From a virus: 30,266 nucleotides of DNA. The notes under the pieces were generated by a model. It was given only the letters and a program-made list of their open reading frames with translations, was not told the DNA's origin and ran no database searches. The stretch is from positions 1-30,266 of IMG/VR virus record IMGVR_UViG_3300028569_000121, one strand, 5' to 3'. This document shows positions 11,501 to 18,034 of the stretch, in pieces. The translations under genes were made by a program, and so were the position numbers. The first letter of the stretch is position 1. Every line of letters starts with the position of its first letter.

Positions 11501-12476
11501 TCGATGTTATATGTACTCTAAATGGATATTGAGGTGAATAATAACCCGACCACGTTGATGGTTGCACTTGATCAAAACATAAAAATTCATTGAAATATGG
11601 TACAATTGTTATCGAAACTGAAGCTGATAGTATACCAGCTTCAGTATAAACTAAAACTTTTGGATTGTATTTACCATCAAAAATATATTTGTGTTTTATT
11701 TCCAATAATTGATCTTGTGATGTTCCGTCATCTAATAGCCATTTGATGTTTTGAATTTGGTTTATATAATTCGGATTGATACTAAAAACAAATTCTGTTG
11801 CTTTTTCATAACCAGATAATCTACTAACGAAAAGATCAAATGTTAATATTGGGGTGGGGGTAGGAGTGGGGGTAGGAGTTGGTGTACGAGTTGGTGTACG
11901 AGTTGGTGTAAAGGTTGGTGTAGGTGATGGTGTAGGTGATGGTGTAGGTGATGGTGTTCCTGTTGGTGTAACGGTATGGGTTCTTGTTGGTGTGGGTTCT
12001 ATACAAGTTTTTTGAGATATTAATGGTATATTGTTACTATTTTGATAATCGGAATCGGATAAAAGCATACTATCCCATCCTAATATGATACAATCACCCC
12101 ATATTAAAGAATTTATACTAGTATTAGAAAATGCTATATTTTCATTTTGTTTTGTACCGCCGTACATGTATGCTACAAGTGTCCATGTACCCGTTATATT
12201 ATTACGTCTAATAATCCAATCATTATTTAGATAAGAATACCCATAAGTATAAGATTTATAAGATCCTAAAACATTAGGATCAGATTCTACGGATTCTACG
12301 GTTACAAATTTATTATATGTACCCCAAAAATAAGAAGGCCCTACGTAATATGAAAGTTTATTTCCTCTATTAGCATTTTTTTCAATCGGATTTCCTATAT
12401 TTGTATTTGTTACATATTCGTTAACATTATATGCAAAACTATTTAATATTTGTAAATTTGTAATTATTCTACCCAT
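8547..12476 (-). CDS. Large baseplate or tail protein: Thr/Pro linker, PKD-like domain, NHL-type propeller, conserved-looking C-terminus
   Basis: The protein has 1309 residues. An N-terminal module (1-160) is joined by a Thr/Pro/Ser linker (about 162-208) to a PKD-like domain (about 212-290; WLLDDGTSQDQ, then HKYIFDGKYNPKVLVY). Residues about 595-985 hold propeller-like repeats (NPYIWVSNPTAGTISKL, HSWVADSEMNNIYAI, NDNIWITYSNPLSGFLIKY). The C-terminal 230 residues form a separate globular region. The gene begins three bases after the gp6 stop, so it is probably translated from the same message, and I see no promoter-like element of its own. Position after gp6 suggests a wedge or peripheral baseplate component, perhaps replacing gp7. 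That is inference from order, not from homology I can see. Confidence 0.85.
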   Translation of the reverse strand: MGRIITNLQILNSFAYNVNEYVTNTNIGNPIEKNANRGNKLSYYVGPSYFWGTYNKFVTVESVESDPNVLGSYKSYTYGYSYLNNDWIIRRNNITGTWTLVAYMYGGTKQNENIAFSNTSINSLIWGDCIILGWDSMLLSDSDYQNSNNIPLISQKTCIEPTPTRTHTVTPTGTPSPTPSPTPSPTPTFTPTRTPTRTPTPTPTPTPTPILTFDLFVSRLSGYEKATEFVFSINPNYINQIQNIKWLLDDGTSQDQLLEIKHKYIFDGKYNPKVLVYTEAGILSASVSITIVPYFNEFLCFDQVQPSTWSGYYSPQYPFRVHITSMDTGSHYIDLAAMYSKSYRYQENPSKWGFVKPEWRFLDLDGNVIEDIKTEDTLIKIDNDGNLDPNGTVVGITGKAEFFFVDDLFNFNNFQSRNPVTTIIATLQTSAIPVKSDYDTTNAIVPGYSNSLAYDCIPYVTFIPIPDTLRLSENGLTDFTNPKWIDSKIPLFINIEDRKYFSEFCFDPVFELINQPNKTYFNKNYPIDTPKNDLFVDIDNKNLTFNPVELEFHEKDVDNFYDAGYYKGFFKIDYDKDFTSVIASTAHITLPNDFKVFYNNPYIWVSNPTAGTISKLLYTGELTPCQKSTNFVQVQTYDVPILTNENLETTPNMYLSGFHGVDYFAVLPFPYCHSWVADSEMNNIYAISNTNGKILKTIDMNVVVQREILGYLVDYQTTPSSIVLNSKKDFWVTLYDTVSTIKFDKDGNFLFAIHPLNTTGYFNISTSENFQLRQAINSFPDQNLIEPTILDVDINDNIWITYSNPLSGFLIKYDTDGNLLTCINLPEFTSLQEIVCDSVGDFWVKGVETRSGYFNNSLSATFIEKRNSDGILLSSYRNLPSVTHLTLDQYQNLWYLHDYNGMGKIENNTGFNIRTWLSYDYEKLNLPYDAKEWYDVSEKNADYTIFDGIAVDIRDYVYVLNTLENYIYVYDATTMNFVIKLPVALRKGVNFWINHKGEVVTEKRQISYSLKSNGDFTGFKWLNKYINQHVDYLFDRPIHGMSAIYIEGQSKNLNFYKDNPYDFYKIKEKFNLSEYIKNSTGMPVIKESTFLFDTFFKTIFGEEKRSDLGVLAYEKISNFNLNHSDIDTCNIDQLYSLSQLLSQENDDFKLNFTNDIKRILDIASISESYLWGTQSFDEIDIYKLLNEKNPVNSLTFMVTAGIPMILKTKISKKYEIVFTGLLSGNNIYNITDLAYFIGLNPSNWYVDYDFYIGDIWKDKEFKNNIIDWDNNNTTISSKLSESYIDWSKDEGILDTLLSYEIHKGLDFFN
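11854..11990. repeat. Thr/Pro-coding tandem repeat array, copy 2
   Basis: GT-rich hexamers encode Thr-Pro and Ser-Pro pairs on the minus strand. Three perfect 12-bp units (GGTGTAGGTGAT) lie at 11917-11952 and encode SPTP repeats. This is the shortest of the three arrays in the window. Confidence 0.85.
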
Positions 12477-12479
12477 ATA

Positions 12480-14279
12480 TTAAAATTGACTGGATGTTAT
12501 GATTCCGGTTTCTTCGACTATAATTATTCTGTTTCTAATATTTGATAAATCATTAAATATTGGATATTGGAAATCTTCTAGTATAAAATTTTGACTATAC
12601 GTTTTAGAATCTATTTCTGGGTATATAGAATTCCAGCATAATATAGATATACCTTCTATTTCGGTTCCAGTATCTTCTCTTTTAGTGGTTATAAAATCAA
12701 CACCATCAATTTTTAAAATTTCGGCATTAATTTTATATAAATCTATTTCTTGTCCTATTTTATTAGCAGTTTTGGTAAAAAAATTATTAAACACATCTTG
12801 TACGTCAAATAATATAGCGGAAGATGATCTTTTATTATTATTTTTTTTGTATATGTATAATTTAGAGTTAAAAATATCAGATTGTGATATAGTTCCAATT
12901 GATAAATAAAAATCTAAAAACATATATATAGGATCTATTAATATTGTATTGGAAGTTAATGGTTTTAAATCTTTTAATTGTGTGTTTATTAATTCTTTTT
13001 GAGGTTCTGTTAAATATACTATATCATTACTTTTTGGTATAGTATAGATATATATATTATTAAAATTACAACTAGTTCCAAAATTTATTTGATTTAATAA
13101 AACTGTATCTTCCAATTGTGGCGTTTTTAAACCTAAATTATATAGATATTTTATATAGGTTTTTAAATATTCTTCATTATTGATTACTTTAGCATCAGCT
13201 AAAATATTAGAAAAATTAGTTTCAACATACGTTTCAAAGTCATTAGAAGTAATCAACCGATTCTGTAATCTAAAAAATTTAGGAGCTTTTTCTCGAATTT
13301 GATCTACAGATTCTTCTAGTTGTGATGCTGATGAACTAAATTGATTGTTTAATACTAAATTAAATATATTTGTAAAATTTAAATATACACCCAATTCAGA
13401 TTTAGTGTCTTTTAAGATTTGATCAAAATTTATAGAATTGAATAGTATTATTTTTGATGTTTGTAAAACATTTGGTCCTATTGTTGGGCTACTAGTATTA
13501 ATTTGTAAATAATATATTATAATTTGGTCGTTTTTATTTAATTTTGCACCGTTTATATCGTTTCCAAATTTTATTTCATAGTTTTTATTATGATTATATC
13601 TAACCTCATATACTTCATCATTAGTTTTGGTTAAAAATAAATCATCTACTCTAGTCCAAGATTCCCAATATGAACTGTTTTCTCTTTTTACGTATACATA
13701 TATTTCAAAATGATCTATAAATATTTTATCAGAAGTCGATAAAAAAATTATTTCGTTGTCTATTCCGTTTGCTTTATATATAGAAGTTTCTATATATTTT
13801 CCTTCCTTTAATAAATTTTTATTTTTTAAATCTTCTATAGTTTCGGTTCCATTTAAAAATTTGGAAAATGATATATCAGAAGGAAAAGAAAATGTTAAAT
13901 CGCCTATACGTAAATATGAATATCTTGGTATAGTGTAACTACCAGAGTTTAAATTATTAACGGTTAAATCATATGTTACCGTTTGTGATAATTTTCCAAT
14001 AGGTTTATAGTTTAATATTTTTATAATTCTATTCATGTTTTCATAAAGTTGTGCTTCTGAAAACATACTTTCTGATGATGTTTTATTTAAATAATATAAA
14101 AGAGTTGAAAAACAGTAAGAAATGACATCTATGAATGCTGATAAATTAGAACCTTGATAATTTTGATCTGTAAAAATTCCTTCTTTGTTTAGACGATCAA
14201 TTATAACATCTCTTATACTTTTACCATCAAATGTTAAATAAGCATCTTTGTTAATATAACTTTTTTCAATTAGTTCCAT
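12480..14279 (-). CDS. 6: Baseplate wedge protein gp6-like
   Basis: The protein has 599 residues (T4 gp6 has 660). It resembles the gp6 / phage P2 gpJ baseplate family: the N-terminus contains NYQGSNLSAFIDVISY, then LYYLNKTSSESMF, AQLYENMNRIIKILNYKP, the pattern of the conserved region that precedes the beta-rich part in this family. A middle segment with IREKAPKFFRLQNRLITSNDFE also fits the family signature. In T4 gp6 forms dimers that make the inner ring of the baseplate and bind gp25 and gp53. The gene follows gp25 with 15 bases between them, which is the usual adjacency of the two wedge genes. A TTAAATA element lies five bases before the ATG. Confidence 0.85.
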   Translation of the reverse strand: MELIEKSYINKDAYLTFDGKSIRDVIIDRLNKEGIFTDQNYQGSNLSAFIDVISYCFSTLLYYLNKTSSESMFSEAQLYENMNRIIKILNYKPIGKLSQTVTYDLTVNNLNSGSYTIPRYSYLRIGDLTFSFPSDISFSKFLNGTETIEDLKNKNLLKEGKYIETSIYKANGIDNEIIFLSTSDKIFIDHFEIYVYVKRENSSYWESWTRVDDLFLTKTNDEVYEVRYNHNKNYEIKFGNDINGAKLNKNDQIIIYYLQINTSSPTIGPNVLQTSKIILFNSINFDQILKDTKSELGVYLNFTNIFNLVLNNQFSSSASQLEESVDQIREKAPKFFRLQNRLITSNDFETYVETNFSNILADAKVINNEEYLKTYIKYLYNLGLKTPQLEDTVLLNQINFGTSCNFNNIYIYTIPKSNDIVYLTEPQKELINTQLKDLKPLTSNTILIDPIYMFLDFYLSIGTISQSDIFNSKLYIYKKNNNKRSSSAILFDVQDVFNNFFTKTANKIGQEIDLYKINAEILKIDGVDFITTKREDTGTEIEGISILCWNSIYPEIDSKTYSQNFILEDFQYPIFNDLSNIRNRIIIVEETGIITSSQF

Positions 14280-14284
14280 ATAAC

Positions 14285-14290
14285 TATTTA
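14285..14290 (-). promoter_or_regulatory. Late-promoter-like core TAAATA before gp6
   Basis: The minus strand reads GATTAAATAGTTATATGG; the core ends five bases before the gp6 ATG and sits in the short gap after the gp25 stop. Confidence 0.45.
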
Positions 14291-14294
14291 ATCC

Positions 14295-14801
14295 TTAGAA
14301 AATAATTTCACCATTATTTATTATTTTTAATTTTAAAGTTTCTTCTTTTTTTATTTTTAAAAATTTATAATATATCGATATGTTATACTCGTTTTGATCG
14401 GGTATAGGTAAAACTAAAATTTTTAGTACCTCAATTCTTGGTTCATATTTTTCAATATTATATAAAATTTCTTTGCCTATTAATTTAGCATAATAATCAT
14501 CAACCCTTTCGAATAAATGTTGTTCTAATGATGCACCAAATTGAGGATCATAAATTTTTTGACCTTTTTTTGTTGTAAAAATATTTTTTATGGAATTTCT
14601 TATAGCATTTAGGTTTTCGTCTACCTCTATATCACCAGAATCAACTAAAATATCATCTTTGACTATAGTTTTTAACTTTAAATCTAAATGTAAATCAGTA
14701 TAAATTGCTTTTTCATCAGAAAAAAGCGATTTATCGTATTCTTTACGATCCAAATTTACTTGTCTCGGTTTTGTTAGATTATCTAAACGTATAATTGCCA
14801 T
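14295..14801 (-). CDS. 25: Baseplate wedge protein gp25-like (lysozyme-like sheath initiator family)
   Basis: The protein has 168 residues; T4 gp25 has 132. Residues about 75-98 contain the family core FTTKKGQKIYDPQFGASLEQ followed by HLFE, and the next helix-strand part (YAKLIGKEILYNIEKYEPRIEV) also fits the GPW/gp25 family. The extra length is an N-terminal extension of about 35 residues. In T4 gp25 sits in the wedge core and starts sheath assembly. It is the first gene of the leftward baseplate block. The start is supported by the intergenic strand switch at 14802-14850. No Shine-Dalgarno sequence is seen; GATAATTA lies six bases upstream and may be a variant late element. Confidence 0.9.
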   Translation of the reverse strand: MAIIRLDNLTKPRQVNLDRKEYDKSLFSDEKAIYTDLHLDLKLKTIVKDDILVDSGDIEVDENLNAIRNSIKNIFTTKKGQKIYDPQFGASLEQHLFERVDDYYAKLIGKEILYNIEKYEPRIEVLKILVLPIPDQNEYNISIYYKFLKIKKEETLKLKIINNGEIIF

Positions 14802-14834
14802 TTAAAATAATTATCTAAAAAGAATTAAACTTAG

Positions 14835-14842
14835 AGTAAGTA
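14835..14842 (+). promoter_or_regulatory. Late-promoter-like element AGTAAGTA for the 14851 gene
   Basis: It lies eight bases before the plus-strand ATG at 14851, in the 49-base divergent gap shared with gp25. Confidence 0.45.
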
Positions 14843-14850
14843 ATTAGAAG

Positions 14851-15420
14851 ATGAAAAAATTTAATAGATTTGACTTTGTTTATGAAAAGGCTTTGGGTGA
14901 TTTGAACGTATTAAATGAAGAAAACGCAATAGATTCTGGTGTTTATTCAAACGGTATCAGGATCGGTGTATGTTTTAGGTTAAAACCTAGCTTTTTTACT
15001 AAATCCGAAGCAGCATCGATAATGGATGATACTCAATTAAACGCTCTTAAGGAATTAAATTCTAGACAATACGAAAAATGTCAACATTATTTTAAAATTA
15101 AAACTAGTGCTAGAGAAGGTGCTGGTCCAAATCATAAAAGTGCTAATGATATAAACTCAACTGGTGTAGAATATGGTGCTATTTCAGCAGCAGAGAAAGA
15201 TAATTCTATGTATAAATTCATGATTCCTTCTACTGATGTAAAACATATAGAAATTTGCGATTGGGGTGCTAATTTACCTCCCGTCTTATCGCCTAAAACC
15301 AATTATTCTTTTCATAACACAGAAAAAGGAAAACCATCACCCGTAAACGATGGAGATTTTTCAGGATTGGGTAATTCTCCAGCTAATAGATCGTTACCTA
15401 CACAAAATACTAAGCTTTAA
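14851..15420 (+). CDS. Unknown phage protein (189 residues), disordered C-terminus
   Basis: I do not recognise the family. The first 140 residues look globular and mixed alpha/beta (MKKFNRFDFVYEKALGDL at the start; QYEKCQHYFKIKTSAREGAG and KHIEICDWGANLPPVL later). The last 45 residues are rich in Pro, Asn, Ser and Gly and are probably disordered. It is the only plus-strand gene between gp25 and the clamp loader and is divergent from gp25. Its stop overlaps the end of the convergent gp44 gene by 11 bases. The late-type element before it suggests late expression, so a virion or assembly role is possible, but nothing in the sequence proves it. Confidence 0.75.
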   Translation: MKKFNRFDFVYEKALGDLNVLNEENAIDSGVYSNGIRIGVCFRLKPSFFTKSEAASIMDDTQLNALKELNSRQYEKCQHYFKIKTSAREGAGPNHKSANDINSTGVEYGAISAAEKDNSMYKFMIPSTDVKHIEICDWGANLPPVLSPKTNYSFHNTEKGKPSPVNDGDFSGLGNSPANRSLPTQNTKL

Positions 15421-16339
15421 TTATAGTTTCGGCTGATAATATAAAACAAAAAAAGTTTATTTCGTGATCGACTACGAAATTATCTCTATATGTGTATTCT
15501 CCCAGTTCAAGGAGTAACGTTTTCTTTTTAATTTCATTAATATTTGAATCATAAATGGCATCGAATAATGATTTGTATAATCTTTGATAGTCAGAATCAA
15601 ATTCTGATTCACCTTCGATAATAAATTTACGCAATTCTAATGCATTTTCTTTAGAATATATTTTTTTTAACAATATATTAGAAAAAGATTCTGATAAATC
15701 TAGATTTTCTAAGCAAAGTTTTCCGGTTATTGAATATTTTTGAAGATCATTAACCATTCTACGCATATCAGGATATCTATCTTTTACGAATAATGCTAGT
15801 TTTGATAAATTGTCCTTATATTCTATGTTTTCATGTATTAGAATATCTATGCATCGTTGAAGAGAACCATTTATACTAGGTTTTAAATTAAAAATCACAC
15901 ATCTTGATCTAATTGGTTCGATTATCCTATCAAAATAGTTAGCGGTTAATATAAATCTAGTAGATGACGAATACTCTTCCATTACATTACGAAGAGTTCT
16001 CATAGCTGAACCACTTAAACCATCACATTCATCTAACAATATGACTTTTTTCTGTCCATCGAATGATCTTGTTTGCGCAAACGTAATAACCTTGTTTCTT
16101 ATTGTATCAATACCAGATTCATCGCTTGCATTGATGTACAGATATTGACATTTTAAAACATCATTTATCAATACTTTTGCTGTTGTTGTTTTTCCGGTTC
16201 CTGCTTTACCGTAAAAGAGCAAATGTGGTATATCATCGGATATATCCTTTAGATGTTCTTTAGATTCTTCTGAAAGAACAATATCCGTTATTTTTTTAGG
16301 TCTATATTTTTCGCACCAAAGATCATTATAATGATTCAT
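15410..16339 (-). CDS. 44: Sliding-clamp loader ATPase, gp44-like
   Basis: The protein has 309 residues (T4 gp44 has 319). It is an AAA+ ATPase of the clamp-loader type: Walker A GKAGTGKT at 44-51, Walker B with DECD at 103-106, sensor-1 region ILTAN at 130-134, and the SRC arginine-finger motif at 145-147. The N-terminal WCEKYRPKK is the usual opening of clamp-loader small subunits. In T4 it forms a complex with gp62, loads the gp45 clamp for replication, and indirectly supports late transcription because gp45 is a late activator. No gp62 or gp45 gene is in the window. It is isolated among virion genes and has a sigma70-like promoter instead of a late element. Confidence 0.93.
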   Translation of the reverse strand: MNHYNDLWCEKYRPKKITDIVLSEESKEHLKDISDDIPHLLFYGKAGTGKTTTAKVLINDVLKCQYLYINASDESGIDTIRNKVITFAQTRSFDGQKKVILLDECDGLSGSAMRTLRNVMEEYSSSTRFILTANYFDRIIEPIRSRCVIFNLKPSINGSLQRCIDILIHENIEYKDNLSKLALFVKDRYPDMRRMVNDLQKYSITGKLCLENLDLSESFSNILLKKIYSKENALELRKFIIEGESEFDSDYQRLYKSLFDAIYDSNINEIKKKTLLLELGEYTYRDNFVVDHEINFFCFILSAETIIKA

Positions 16340-16345
16340 GGGGCA

Positions 16346-16374
16346 ACTATAGCATAAATTTATCCTTGTATCAA
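16346..16374 (-). promoter_or_regulatory. Sigma70-like promoter for gp44
   Basis: On the minus strand TTGATA (16369-16374) and TATAGT (16346-16351) are separated by exactly 17 bases, each matching five of six consensus bases, with a TGC extended -10 in front. The -10 ends six bases before the ATG at 16339, so the mRNA would begin at or next to the start codon. It overlaps the end of the 54-residue ORF. An early, host-polymerase promoter fits a replication gene. Confidence 0.6.
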
Positions 16375-16524
16375 GTCTCTTCCTTGAAATTGAGCAGGTA
16401 TTCGAGCTTGTTCGTTAGTTTGTGTTCGGACTCCGCTATTTCTAGCCAACCAAGACAATAATTCTTGTAATTTTTCAGCCGGAATTTCGAAATTGCCATA
16501 TCCTGTTATTGAAATTGTAACCAT
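16360..16524 (-). CDS. Small unknown protein (54 residues)
   Basis: An ATG at 16522-16524 opens a frame ending with TAA at 16360-16362. The product begins MVTISITGYGNFEIPAEKL and continues QELLSWLARNSGVRTQ, ending GRDLIQG. It has a strand-then-helix look (ISITGYGNFEIP, then a Leu-rich helix) and no membrane segment. It fills the otherwise empty gap between gp44 and the gp16-like gene. A CTAAATA element lies nine bases before its ATG, part of a palindrome shared with the divergent gene. Composition and the regular spacing to the element support a real gene. I do not recognise the family. Confidence 0.65.
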   Translation of the reverse strand: MVTISITGYGNFEIPAEKLQELLSWLARNSGVRTQTNEQARIPAQFQGRDLIQG

Positions 16525-16527
16525 ATC

Positions 16528-16540
16528 AGTAAATATTTAG
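16528..16540. promoter_or_regulatory. Palindromic divergent late-promoter element TAAATATTTA
   Basis: TAAATATTTA (16530-16539) is a perfect palindrome. Read rightwards, AGTAAATA ends nine bases before the ATG at 16545; read leftwards, CTAAATA ends nine bases before the ATG at 16524. One site can thus present the late core to both genes with identical spacing. Confidence 0.55.
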
Positions 16541-16544
16541 CATA

Positions 16545-17048
16545 ATGGATAATAATTCAATAGATGATTCCGATATTAATGATATTATATCAGAATTAAA
16601 GGAAACATCAGATACATCTCAAAAACCTTCTGTACCTAATACCCCAAAAATAACAGATGAAACCGTAGGAGATTACATCTATTTAAAATCAGCAGAAATG
16701 TTAGAATTAACTATGAGTGCTATTAAAGATATGCAACAATTGATTCAAACTGCTGCCGATCCTAAAGAAATTTCAGCATATGCTCAATTGATGAATACCG
16801 CATTTAAAGGTATAGAAAATTTAAATAAAATAAATATTCAACAAAAACAAGCTAAAAATAATCTAGAGGTTAAACGTATAGAAGCTGAAGCAGTAAAAGG
16901 AAAAATGAACCCGTTATTAGGATCTACTGCTGGACAACAGACTAATAATATTTTTATAGGTTCTAGGGACGAGGCGATGCAAATATTAAAAAACAAACCT
17001 AAGAAAATAGAATTGATAGAAAATTCAGATATCGTAGAAGAGGAATGA
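16545..17048 (+). CDS. 16: Probable small terminase subunit, gp16-like
   Basis: The protein has 167 residues; T4 gp16 has 164. The organisation fits: an acidic, flexible N-terminus (residues 1-38), a central helical coiled-coil region (about 45-120; ELTMSAIKDMQQLIQTAADP, SAYAQLMNTAFKGIENLNK), and a C-terminal TNNIFIGSRDEAMQIL that resembles the NIQNATVFMGSPTELMDEI stretch of T4 gp16. Gp16 recognises DNA and stimulates the large terminase gp17 during packaging; gp17 is not in the window. Its stop overlaps the start of the galactopyranose mutase gene (ATGA), so the packaging gene heads the sugar operon. The assignment rests on pattern resemblance. A generic helical virion protein is the alternative. 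Confidence 0.65.
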   Translation: MDNNSIDDSDINDIISELKETSDTSQKPSVPNTPKITDETVGDYIYLKSAEMLELTMSAIKDMQQLIQTAADPKEISAYAQLMNTAFKGIENLNKINIQQKQAKNNLEVKRIEAEAVKGKMNPLLGSTAGQQTNNIFIGSRDEAMQILKNKPKKIELIENSDIVEEE

Positions 17049-18034
17049 AAACCGCTAAAATAATAGGGTGTGGGTTGTCTGGTATCACTTCAGCTATATT
17101 ATTAAAAGAAAAAGGTTATAATATAGAAATTTTTGATAAACGAGACCATATAGGGGGAAATTGTTTTGATCAAAAAATTAATAATACATTGGTTCATAAA
17201 TATGGACCTCATATGTTTCATACTAACGACGAAGATGTATTTTCTTTTTTAAGTAGGTACACCGAATGGTTTAATTTTCAAAATAAACCATTAGGTGATA
17301 CAGAATTGGGTATAATTTCTTTACCTTATAGCAAAAAAACAATAAAGGAGATAGGAAGAGAATTATCACAAGAAGAAATTATAAAATATATATTTAAAGA
17401 TTACTCGGAAAAACAATGGGGTGTTGATTTCGACCAAATTCCTAAATCGATTACTAATAGAATACCAAAAACAAAAGATTGTGATGATCCCACTTGGTTT
17501 GAAGGAGAAAAATATCAATGTTTACCCAAAAAAGGATATACATATATGATGGAAAATATGCTAGATGGATTTTCTATAAATTTGGGATGTGATAACAACG
17601 ATTGGCAAAAATATAAAACAGATTTGACAATATATACAGGTAAAATTGATGACTATTTCGATTATGTATACGGGGAATTGCCTTATAGATCTTTAACATT
17701 TAAACATAAAACTAGTGACGCTAAACTTCCGGTTAATATTATCAATCAAAACACGAAAAAAGTTCAATATACAAGAAAATATGATCACAGTTATTATGAC
17801 TTGAAACATGAAGGTTCTACGATAATTACTGAAGAATATCCTAAGCAATGCGGTAAAAACGATATACCTTTTTACCCAATACCTTTTGGTGATGGTCCAA
17901 TAATTTATAATAAATATAAAGAATTGACCGAAAAATCAAAAGATACATTGTTTATAGGACGTTTAGCGACATACACATATCTTGATATGTGGATGTCTAT
18001 AAAACAATCAATGTTAAAACTTAAAAATATATGA
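17045..18034 (+). CDS. glf: UDP-galactopyranose mutase
   Basis: This flavoenzyme interconverts UDP-galactopyranose and UDP-galactofuranose, the donor for galactofuranose transfer. The 329 residues show the FAD-binding GCGLSG at 8-13, the FDKRDHIGGN segment at 30-39, the hallmark YGPHMFHT at 53-60, a long substrate domain with QWGVDFDQIP and the C-terminal FAD-contacting GRLATYTYLDMWMSIKQSM. Bacterial enzymes are usually about 370-390 residues, so it is somewhat short, but both ends are intact. The start is fixed by an ATGA overlap with the gene before it, and its own stop overlaps the next start in the same way. The context is a sugar-transfer cassette of four genes. Confidence 0.93.
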   Translation: MKTAKIIGCGLSGITSAILLKEKGYNIEIFDKRDHIGGNCFDQKINNTLVHKYGPHMFHTNDEDVFSFLSRYTEWFNFQNKPLGDTELGIISLPYSKKTIKEIGRELSQEEIIKYIFKDYSEKQWGVDFDQIPKSITNRIPKTKDCDDPTWFEGEKYQCLPKKGYTYMMENMLDGFSINLGCDNNDWQKYKTDLTIYTGKIDDYFDYVYGELPYRSLTFKHKTSDAKLPVNIINQNTKKVQYTRKYDHSYYDLKHEGSTIITEEYPKQCGKNDIPFYPIPFGDGPIIYNKYKELTEKSKDTLFIGRLATYTYLDMWMSIKQSMLKLKNI

